Notes under the pieces: generated by a model
The model's input: only the letters and a program-made list of their open reading frames with translations
What the model was told of the DNA's origin: nothing
The model's database searches: none
Part shown: piece after piece, positions 54,283 through 60,635 of the stretch
Layout: every line of letters begins with the position of its first letter
Position numbering within the stretch: position 1 is the first letter of the stretch
DNA from: Trinickia mobilis
Lineage (GTDB): Bacteria > Pseudomonadota > Gammaproteobacteria > Burkholderiales > Burkholderiaceae
Length of the DNA: 64,000 nucleotides
Assembly (NCBI RefSeq): GCF_017315705.1
Contig: NZ_JAFLRF010000013.1
Span: forward strand, 1-64,000
Direction of reading: 5' to 3'
Made by a program: the position numbers and the translations under genes

Positions 54283-54615
54283 ATGACGGCGCGCCTCGTC
54301 GGCATCCCCAAGCTGGTCACGTTCCGCTCGGAGGACCTGCGGCGTGCCGTCGTGACGCTGCCGTGCATGAACTGCGGCATCGAGCGCTACACGCAGGCCG
54401 CGCACGGCAACACGGACAAGGGCCAAGGCCTGAAGGCGAGCGATGCCGCCATCGCCGCGCTGTGCTGCGACCGGCCCGGCGTCCGTGGATGCCACGCCAT
54501 GCTCGACCAGGGTGGCGCCATGGGAAAGGAAGAGCGCCGCGCGTTCGAACTGGAAATGATCGCCAAAACCTACATCGCGCTGATCGAGCGCGGCCTTTTG
54601 AGGACCGTCAAATGA
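54283..54615 (+). CDS. Putative HNH-type nuclease (DUF968/Ref-like)
   Basis: The 110-residue protein has LPCMNCGIERYTQAAHGNTD and GLKASDAAIAALCCDRPGVR, then GCHAMLDQG. Two CxxC/CH-type pairs around AAH suggest a zinc-bound HNH core, as in phage nin-region nucleases. The family assignment is tentative. Confidence 0.6.
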   Translation: MTARLVGIPKLVTFRSEDLRRAVVTLPCMNCGIERYTQAAHGNTDKGQGLKASDAAIAALCCDRPGVRGCHAMLDQGGAMGKEERRAFELEMIAKTYIALIERGLLRTVK

Positions 54616-54851
54616 AGAAGCGGCTTTACGTGATGAGCCCGGCCGAACACGGTCTGTTCTCTGAATGCTGCAACCCGCCGGCGCTCCTCGTCGTGCGCAA
54701 CGGCGAGACGCCATCCTGGAACAAGTTCGCCCGCGCACAGGAGTTCTGGGAGGCGATGGGCCAGTTGCACGGCTTCGACTGGGAAACGGTCCAGCCGTGC
54801 GAGGGAATGCATGTGGCGTTCTACCGCGCCGAGCCACTGGAGGCGCCATGA
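54612..54851 (+). CDS. Small phage protein (79 aa)
   Basis: It starts MKKRLYVMSPAEHGLFSECC and includes FWEAMGQLHGFDWETVQPCE. ATGA-coupled on both sides. No family recognised. Confidence 0.6.
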   Translation: MKKRLYVMSPAEHGLFSECCNPPALLVVRNGETPSWNKFARAQEFWEAMGQLHGFDWETVQPCEGMHVAFYRAEPLEAP

Positions 54852-55267
54852 AGCCAGGATACACGCCGCTATCCGACGCCGAGTGGGCGAAGGTCGAGAG
54901 CTTCTTCGAACACGCACCGTTTCTAGTGCGGCGCCCGCGCGTGGACTCGCGAGTCTGCGTCGATGCGGTCCTGCATGTTCTCACCTTGAAGTGTGGTTGG
55001 AACAACTTGCCGGATAACCGCGGTTACCCGGCTCAAGCGACGGTGTATCGCCGTTTCGACGAGTGGCGCAAGACTGGCGCGCTGGACCGGGCGATGAAGA
55101 TGCTCGAGAAAGCCGGCCGGCGTTTCAACGATCTACCGGAAGCTCCGAAGGAAAAGCCGAAGGCTGCGAGCCGATTTCGGGCTGAAGAGAACATCAAGGC
55201 CATGCAGGACTGCTGCCTCGCGCGGCTGATGTCTGGCATCCCGGCCGACTGGAAGTGCGAGGTCTGA
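54848..55267 (+). CDS. Phage protein with an IS5/IS402-transposase-like N-terminal domain
   Basis: The 139-residue protein has MKPGYTPLSDAEWAKVESFF, FLVRRPRVDSRVCVDAVLHV and CGWNNLPDNRGYPAQATVYR then RFDEWRKTGALDRAMKML, the DUF4096 DNA-binding start of IS5/IS402-type transposases. No DDE catalytic domain or inverted repeats are nearby, so it seems a domesticated regulator rather than an insertion sequence. Coupled by ATGA. Confidence 0.75.
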   Translation: MKPGYTPLSDAEWAKVESFFEHAPFLVRRPRVDSRVCVDAVLHVLTLKCGWNNLPDNRGYPAQATVYRRFDEWRKTGALDRAMKMLEKAGRRFNDLPEAPKEKPKAASRFRAEENIKAMQDCCLARLMSGIPADWKCEV

Positions 55268-55268
55268 G

Positions 55269-55430
55269 ATGGAACAGTACACGGATGCCGAATGGGACTG
55301 GCTGATCGCCGAGGCAACGTCGGTGGCGCGCCGGGATGCCGACGAGAAGATGCCGTGGCACCGAGCCTTCGCAATCGGGTTGCTGCAGGCTGTCGAGCGG
55401 CTCAGAGGAAAGGAGCGGCCGAATGAGTGA
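55269..55430 (+). CDS. Small phage protein (53 aa)
   Basis: ATG 55269 opens MEQYTDAEWDWLIAEATSVA then RRDADEKMPWHRAFAIGLLQ, helical, ending in KERPNE. It starts one base after the transposase-like gene's stop and overlaps the NinB-like gene by 8 bases. No family recognised. Confidence 0.6.
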   Translation: MEQYTDAEWDWLIAEATSVARRDADEKMPWHRAFAIGLLQAVERLRGKERPNE

Positions 55431-55842
55431 CCGGCTCTACAAGGCTTTCGTCCTGCGCACGCCTGGCGTCTGGCAGTTCGTCGTCGAGGTGGTGAAAGCG
55501 CACGCGCAGGCCTACATCGATCGCGACAAGCCGCTGCTCGTGATCATCACGAGCCAGGAGCACGACGCGACCGACGGCCAGCGCGCCTATTGGCAAGGTG
55601 TACTGCTGCCGCGCATCGCGGATGAGATTCCTGATGAGGACGGCGAACTCCACCCTGTCGCGTACTGGCACGAGAAGCTGGTGCTGGAGTTCCTCGGCAT
55701 GGACGAGAAGGTGAGCGAAAGCGGGAAGATTCGGCGCCAGCGCAAGTCGACGGCGCGCGGAAAGATCTCGGTCGGGGACTTCAACGATCTCATCACGCGG
55801 ACGCAGGTCTGGGCCGCAAACCAAGGCATGGAGTTGGACTGA
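55423..55842 (+). CDS. ninB: NinB-like recombination protein
   Basis: The 139-residue protein has PLLVIITSQEHDATDGQRAY and a conserved block YWHEKLVLEFLGMDE, then STARGKISVGDFNDLITRTQ, the NinB (Orf) pattern. In lambda NinB/Orf helps RecFOR-type loading during Red recombination. AAAGGAG precedes ATG 55423. Its location in a nin-like cluster supports the call. Confidence 0.82.
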   Translation: MSDRLYKAFVLRTPGVWQFVVEVVKAHAQAYIDRDKPLLVIITSQEHDATDGQRAYWQGVLLPRIADEIPDEDGELHPVAYWHEKLVLEFLGMDEKVSESGKIRRQRKSTARGKISVGDFNDLITRTQVWAANQGMELD

Positions 55843-56045
55843 TGAAGCGGCCAGACACGGACGGCCGGCGCTGGACGTTCAAGGATCCGGCCGAGGTCTA
55901 TGAGCGACGCGAGGTTTTGACGTGCGCCGGCTGCCGACACAACCGCCCGACCCTGGTCGGCATCGGCTGCCGGATGGACATGCGGAACGGGGTAGAGAAG
56001 ATCGAGGACAGCGAGCGCTGCGCGCTCTACGAGGAGAAAGCTTGA
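55842..56045 (+). CDS. Cys-rich phage protein (67 aa)
   Basis: It starts MKRPDTDGRRWTFKDPAEVY and has TCAGCRHN..GCRMDM..ERCALYEEK, four or more Cys suitable for zinc. ATG 55842 overlaps the NinB stop (TGATG). Confidence 0.65.
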   Translation: MKRPDTDGRRWTFKDPAEVYERREVLTCAGCRHNRPTLVGIGCRMDMRNGVEKIEDSERCALYEEKA

Positions 56046-56227
56046 AAAATCAAGAGGACGTCAGATACGACCCGCGCGGAACGGCAGGATTGCCGCGCTG
56101 CGACTGCCGTGCCCCAGCCCCGTCGCGCAGTCGTCCGCTCATGCAAGACATCCTTGAATGCCTCGGCTGTCGCGGCGCTGTTTCAATGTGGCGAATCGTC
56201 AACGAAAACATCAAAGTGCGCGACTAA
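56042..56227 (+). CDS. Small phage open frame (61 aa), TTG start
   Basis: TTG 56042 (TTGA overlap with the previous stop) gives KNQEDVRYDPRGTAGLPRCD then CRAPAPSRSRPLMQDILECL. Weak start codon and no Shine-Dalgarno other than the coupling. Two CxC/CxxC pairs. Confidence 0.4.
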   Translation: MKNQEDVRYDPRGTAGLPRCDCRAPAPSRSRPLMQDILECLGCRGAVSMWRIVNENIKVRD

Positions 56228-56237
56228 AAGGAAAAAC

Positions 56238-56885
56238 ATGGACGCCGTATTCAAAGATACCCGTCAGGCATTGCATGTCGCGTTCCTGATTCTGTCGGTC
56301 GAGCCGAGTCAGAAGAACGCGTTCCGGCTAACCCTGATCCAGATCATCGAATCGCTGGGCACCTTGAATCGACGGCAGGCCGCATGGCTGGAGCAGCTTT
56401 ACGGCGAGCGGTCGAGCACCGTCAACTTTGGCGGCTTGACGTCCGACGAGGTGCGCGCACAGTGCGCCGCGGTGGAAAGCGCAGTGCGGACAAAGCTGTC
56501 CGATCGCGAGCAGTGGGCGATCTGGGCACGGTTCGGTCAGATGGGCGAGGAACGGTTGCCAGACGGCGTTAAGCGGTTTTTCTTCCTGCGAGAGCGGTCA
56601 GAGGCGATCCAGAACCTGTCGGCATGGGTGATTCCGGGATTCACGTCGATCAGCATCCAGGCGATGGACTGCATCGTCGCGCGGCACTACATGAGCCACA
56701 AGCGCAGCGAAATCAGCTTCCGTGATCTGGCCGCCTCGTTCGGTGCCAGCCATATGACCTACAAGCGCGCGTATGACACGATCAAAGGACGGCTCCACTC
56801 GCTGGAGAATGAGGCGATCGATAGTCTGAAGCCTTATTTCGAGTGCACCGGGCTAATCGAAGAGGCGACTAGTGAGACGACATAG
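56238..56885 (+). CDS. Putative Q-type late-gene antiterminator
   Basis: The 215-residue protein is helical with an HTH-like end (ISFRDLAASFGASHMTYKRA, YDTIKGRLHSLENEAIDSLK). No clear family is recognised, but it directly precedes a strong promoter and a terminator, which is the arrangement of lambda Q with PR' and tR'. AAAAGGAAAAAC precedes ATG 56238. The role is inferred mainly from position. Confidence 0.55.
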   Translation: MDAVFKDTRQALHVAFLILSVEPSQKNAFRLTLIQIIESLGTLNRRQAAWLEQLYGERSSTVNFGGLTSDEVRAQCAAVESAVRTKLSDREQWAIWARFGQMGEERLPDGVKRFFFLRERSEAIQNLSAWVIPGFTSISIQAMDCIVARHYMSHKRSEISFRDLAASFGASHMTYKRAYDTIKGRLHSLENEAIDSLKPYFECTGLIEEATSETT

Positions 56886-56906
56886 CATGACCTGAGATTA
56901 CATTCC

Positions 56907-56936
56907 TTGACATTTCGTGTTACAGATGCCTATGAT
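56907..56936 (+). promoter_or_regulatory. Late promoter (PR'-like)
   Basis: TTGACA (56907-56912), an 18-base spacer and TATGAT (56931-56936) form a strong sigma-70 promoter 21 bases after the Q-like gene, in front of the late genes. Confidence 0.8.
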
Positions 56937-56965
56937 TCCGGCTAATTTATCGAAGCTGTCTCTGA

Positions 56966-56998
56966 AGCCCCGCCCGGTTCGCGCCGAGCGGGGCTTTT
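56966..56998 (+). terminator. tR'-like early terminator just after the late promoter
   Basis: A GC-rich stem (56966-56973 with 56988-56995) with a 14-base loop ends in TTT about 25 bases after the expected start of the late transcript. It would stop most transcripts unless antiterminated. Confidence 0.75.
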
Positions 56999-57130
56999 GC
57001 ATTTCGGCCAGTCATGCGGCGGTTGGCGCCGCAGATCGCCTTCGGACTGGCCACCGACGCGTACCGCGCAGCCGGATAGCTGCCGCTAGTGCCTGCGATA
57101 CGGACATTCCCAATTCGACTGGAGACAGCA

Positions 57131-57664
57131 ATGTCCGATGTGAACGCAGAACCCGGCGAAAAACCGGAAGTTGAAGCAGGTGAGCATGGAAAAACGATGG
57201 GCGCCGGTACCGAAGCGTCTGGCTCCGGCGCCCAGGAAGTCTCTTCGAACGACCACTTGACCAGTTCCGATGCGAGTGCGGCCAGCTCTGGTTCGCCTCT
57301 GACTGGAGCAGAAGCCGGTGAACTCCAAAATGCTGCCGGCACTGCGCCCGTGGAGTCTGCTACCGGTGCAGCATTGGCCTCTGTCGACGCGGACGCGGAC
57401 AAGGTTGCCGAAGTTGCTGGCGAAGCCGGTGCGGTGGTGAATAAGGTCGAAGCCACTGTGACTGAGCCTCTCTCCCTGCTCAAACGGGTGGAAGCGGCAG
57501 CTTTACGTGCATACCAGTCTTCAAACACCGCAGAGCACAACCTGATGGCATGGCTTCACACCCACCTCACGGGTGCAAATGCTGCCGCGGCTGGTGCTGG
57601 GGCGCTGGAAGGCCTGACGGATGAAGCGAAAGCCATCCTCGCCGACCTGAAGAATCTGCTGTAA
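57131..57664 (+). CDS. Acidic Ala/Ser-rich phage protein (177 aa)
   Basis: The frame is acidic and low in complexity for the first 110 residues (GAGTEASGSGAQEVSSND, ASVDADADKVAEVAGEAGAV), then amphipathic (SLLKRVEAAALRAYQSSNTA, EHNLMAWLHTHLTG). GGAG six bases before ATG 57131. First gene of the late transcript. Function unknown; no holin or endolysin features. Confidence 0.65.
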   Translation: MSDVNAEPGEKPEVEAGEHGKTMGAGTEASGSGAQEVSSNDHLTSSDASAASSGSPLTGAEAGELQNAAGTAPVESATGAALASVDADADKVAEVAGEAGAVVNKVEATVTEPLSLLKRVEAAALRAYQSSNTAEHNLMAWLHTHLTGANAAAAGAGALEGLTDEAKAILADLKNLL

Positions 57665-57698
57665 CCGAGTCTCCTCTCAGGTCGAAAGACCGAGATTC

Positions 57699-57728
57699 GC
57701 CCGCTCCCGAAAGGTCGCGGGCTTTTTT
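57699..57728 (+). terminator. Terminator after the acidic late protein
   Basis: A 6-bp GCCCGC/GCGGGC stem (57699-57704 with 57717-57722) is followed by TTTTTT, 35 bases past the stop. Confidence 0.75.
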
Positions 57729-57811
57729 ATTCTCCAGCCCCGCCGCGCGTCGAGCGAGAACTACTCGGTGCCCGCGCGGGCTGAAAGAAACGTTCTTGCT
57801 TGGATATCACA

Positions 57812-58369
57812 ATGGACGAGTCGAAAAGCATCGCGCATAAGCACGACATGAACCACTACGGCCAGTCGAGCTACCCGGATGGCCTGGTGCCGTGGCACGA
57901 TGCGCAGGCGCCAGACATCGAAGGTGGTCATTCGGTGGGGAGACTCCGCAGCTGCGGCTACTGCGGTTCCATGCATCCGGCCGACGTCGCCGCGGCGATC
58001 CGCGCTGGCGCGAGGGGCCATTGGGCCGACTTCAAGTACGGCTGGCCGCACAAAGCGTATTTCGACGGCATCCCGAATCCGCATGAAGGTATGCGCGAAA
58101 TCCGTTCTTCGGCCAATTTCAAACCCGATGGAGAGGGCTGGGAATCTGTGTTGGAACCTCAGTACGACCAGCGCACCGGCGAGCGTCTTCCTGATCGCGA
58201 ACGGTGGGTGCGGTACTCGACCGCCGCCGCCACGACGCACGGCAAGTTCTACACCGTCCATCTGCAGGACGCCTCACCAGAGGATCGCGCGACGATCGAG
58301 CAGCATCTAGGCCTGTCGTTCGAATTCACGGACGACGGCGGCGTGCGCTGGAAGCCGGTCAATCCCTGA
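57812..58369 (+). CDS. Conserved phage protein (185 aa)
   Basis: It contains RSCGYCGSMHPADVAAAIRA and GHWADFKYGWPHKAYFDGIP, a motif pair recurrent in phage and plasmid proteins; CxxC..H may bind zinc. ATG 57812 has no clear ribosome-binding site. Just before terS. Confidence 0.65.
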   Translation: MDESKSIAHKHDMNHYGQSSYPDGLVPWHDAQAPDIEGGHSVGRLRSCGYCGSMHPADVAAAIRAGARGHWADFKYGWPHKAYFDGIPNPHEGMREIRSSANFKPDGEGWESVLEPQYDQRTGERLPDRERWVRYSTAAATTHGKFYTVHLQDASPEDRATIEQHLGLSFEFTDDGGVRWKPVNP

Positions 58370-58447
58370 TCCCATCGAAACCCTTCCCCCTTCACTCTGT
58401 TTCCAGCCGCAATAGGTGCTGAAAACACATAAAAGTGTGTGGTCACC

Positions 58448-59068
58448 ATGAAGAAACTCACGAAAAAGCAGGCAGTTTTCGTCGAGGAATATCTGGTCGA
58501 CCTCAACGCGACCCAAGCGGCCATCCGTGCGGGCTACAGCGCTAAGACGGCCGACAAGATCGCCACGCAACTGCTAGGGAAAACTTTAGTCGCCGAAGCG
58601 ATCGCTGCCCGCATGAAAGATCGCGAGGCGCGCACTCAGATCACGCAGGACAAAGTGCTGCGCGAAATCGCCCGCATTGCGCTGGCTGATCCGCGCAAGG
58701 TGATGACTTGGGGACCGAAAGGCGTCGACCTCGTAGCGTGCGATCAGCTGTCGGAAGACGACGCGGCGATCATCGGTGAGGTTTCTGAAAGCTTCACCGA
58801 GAACGGTCGCACGCTGAAGGTGAAGCTGAACGACAAGCTCCGCGCGCTCGACATGCTGGGTCGTCACCTTGGCCTGTTCAAGGAAAAGATCGAGTTGAGC
58901 GGAACGGTCAAGACTCAACCTGTGCCAGCTGACCTGTCGCAACTCTCCGACGATGAACTCCAATCCATTGCTTCAATTGCTCTCAAGCTCGCCGCAACTA
59001 GCGGCGGAGCTGGCGATGGCGGAGCTGGAGAGGCGTCGGCGGGACTGGTACCGAATAGCACGACCTAA
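58448..59068 (+). CDS. terS: Terminase small subunit
   Basis: The 206-residue protein starts MKKLTKKQAVFVEEYLVDLN and has TQAAIRAGYSAKTADKIATQ, the Terminase_2 HTH that recognises pac/cos DNA, then a coiled coil and a Gly/Ala tail. A GTG at 58439 is also in frame. It overlaps the large subunit by 116 bases. Confidence 0.92.
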   Translation: MKKLTKKQAVFVEEYLVDLNATQAAIRAGYSAKTADKIATQLLGKTLVAEAIAARMKDREARTQITQDKVLREIARIALADPRKVMTWGPKGVDLVACDQLSEDDAAIIGEVSESFTENGRTLKVKLNDKLRALDMLGRHLGLFKEKIELSGTVKTQPVPADLSQLSDDELQSIASIALKLAATSGGAGDGGAGEASAGLVPNSTT

Positions 59069-60278
59069 TCAGCTTGCGCCTGACGGCGACTGGTATGTCT
59101 GGCTGATCCTGGCCGGGCGCGGGTTCGGCAAGACGCGCACCGGTGCCGAGTGGATCCGCCAGCAGGTCAAGCGTTACCAGTTCTGCAACCTGATCGGCGC
59201 GACTAGCGACGACGCCCGCGACATCATGATCGAGGGCGAGAGCGGAATTCTCGCTGTCTGCCCGCAGGGTGAGCGCCCTCTATATAAGAAGAGCGAGCGC
59301 AAACTGCTGTGGCCGAATGGCGCGGTCAGCCTGATCTTCACGGCTGACGAACCGGAGCGTCTACGCGGCAAGCAGCACATGAAGCTGTGGGCCGACGAAC
59401 TCGGCTCGTGGCGTTACCCGGAAGCGTGGGATCAGGCGATGTTCGGTCTGCGCCTGGGCGACAACCCGCAGGCGGTGGTTACCACCACACCACGCCCGAC
59501 GAAGCTGATCCGCGAACTTGTCAAGGCCGACGGCACCGTCGTCACGCGCGGCTCGACGTACGACAACCAGCAGAATCTGGCACCGTCGTTCTTCAAGCAG
59601 ATCATCACCAAGTATGAGGGCACTCGCCTCGGGCGTCAGGAGCTGAACGCCGAGCTGCTAGAGGACAACCCGAACGCGCTGTGGACGCTATCGCAGATTG
59701 ACGCCGCCCGCGTCAAGGTAGCGCCTCCATTGCTGCGCGTCGTGGTAGCCATCGACCCGGCTGTCACGAGCAACGAAGACAGCGACGAAAGCGGGATCGT
59801 GATCGCGGGTCTCGGTACCGACCAGCACTACTACGTGCTAGACGACGTTTCACTGATCGCCAAGCCGAGCGAGTGGGCGCGTGCTGGCGTGAAGGCATAC
59901 CACGACCGCAAGGCCGATCGGATCGTCGCGGAAGTGAACAACGGCGGCGATCTAGTTGAGACAGTCATCCGGACGGTCGATACAAACGTCGCTTACCGAA
60001 AGGTCACCGCGACGCGCGGTAAGCTGATTCGCGCCGAACCTGTCAGCGCGTTGTACGAACAGGGGCGCGTTCATCACGTCGGCACGTTCTCGAAGCTCGA
60101 AGACCAGATGTGCGACTTCAACCCGATCACGTCTACGAAGTCGCCAGACCGCATGGACGCGCTGGTATGGGCGATCACCGACCTGAGCGACACAACTGGC
60201 CTGGGTCTGTTCTCGTGGATGAGCAACGAAGCTGCAGCTGCCGAAGCCGCGAAGAAAGCCGCTACGCAACCTCAATAG
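58953..60278 (+). CDS. terL: Terminase large subunit
   Basis: The 441-residue protein has the ATPase part with Walker A AGRGFGKTRTGAEW and Walker B MKLWADELGSWRYPEAWDQ, and the nuclease part from VVVAIDPAVTSNEDSDESGI to SPDRMDALVWAITDL. It powers DNA packaging into heads. Length is typical for the family. The long overlap with terS is unusual but common in this phage group. Confidence 0.95.
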   Translation: MNSNPLLQLLSSSPQLAAELAMAELERRRRDWYRIARPNQLAPDGDWYVWLILAGRGFGKTRTGAEWIRQQVKRYQFCNLIGATSDDARDIMIEGESGILAVCPQGERPLYKKSERKLLWPNGAVSLIFTADEPERLRGKQHMKLWADELGSWRYPEAWDQAMFGLRLGDNPQAVVTTTPRPTKLIRELVKADGTVVTRGSTYDNQQNLAPSFFKQIITKYEGTRLGRQELNAELLEDNPNALWTLSQIDAARVKVAPPLLRVVVAIDPAVTSNEDSDESGIVIAGLGTDQHYYVLDDVSLIAKPSEWARAGVKAYHDRKADRIVAEVNNGGDLVETVIRTVDTNVAYRKVTATRGKLIRAEPVSALYEQGRVHHVGTFSKLEDQMCDFNPITSTKSPDRMDALVWAITDLSDTTGLGLFSWMSNEAAAAEAAKKAATQPQ

Positions 60279-60287
60279 GAGCAGGAC

Positions 60288-60584
60288 ATGGCAAACGTAC
60301 TCGTGCACGCGCCGGCCGTCGGCCCGCAATCGCTGAAGGTGAACGGTCGCACCTATTCGACCACGCCCGGCACGCCGCTCTCGGTGCCTGACTTCGACGC
60401 GCAGATCCTGTGCGCGAACGGCTGGATCCTGGCGAGCGCCAATCTCGGTGTTGCGACCGGCCCGACGTCCGGCCGCCCGAAGAATCCCCCGCTCAACACG
60501 CGCTACCAGGACACGACGGTCGGCTTTGAGGTGATCTGGGACGGCGCGACGTGGCGCCATACGCAATCCGGCACGTCGTCGTAA
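60288..60584 (+). CDS. Small phage protein between terminase and portal (98 aa)
   Basis: It starts MANVLVHAPAVGPQSLKVNG, beta-rich, with GFEVIWDGATWRHTQSGTSS at the end. AGGAG precedes the ATG. Possibly a head-associated or decoration protein, from position only. Confidence 0.65.
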   Translation: MANVLVHAPAVGPQSLKVNGRTYSTTPGTPLSVPDFDAQILCANGWILASANLGVATGPTSGRPKNPPLNTRYQDTTVGFEVIWDGATWRHTQSGTSS

Positions 60585-60635
60585 CGACAGAACACGCTGC
60601 AAATTATTCCCAGAAATATTCCCGGAGCTTGACCC

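Noticed and set aside
54848-55267. Considered as an intact insertion sequence
   Set aside because: No catalytic domain, no inverted repeats and no target duplication; the gene is seamlessly coupled to its neighbours.
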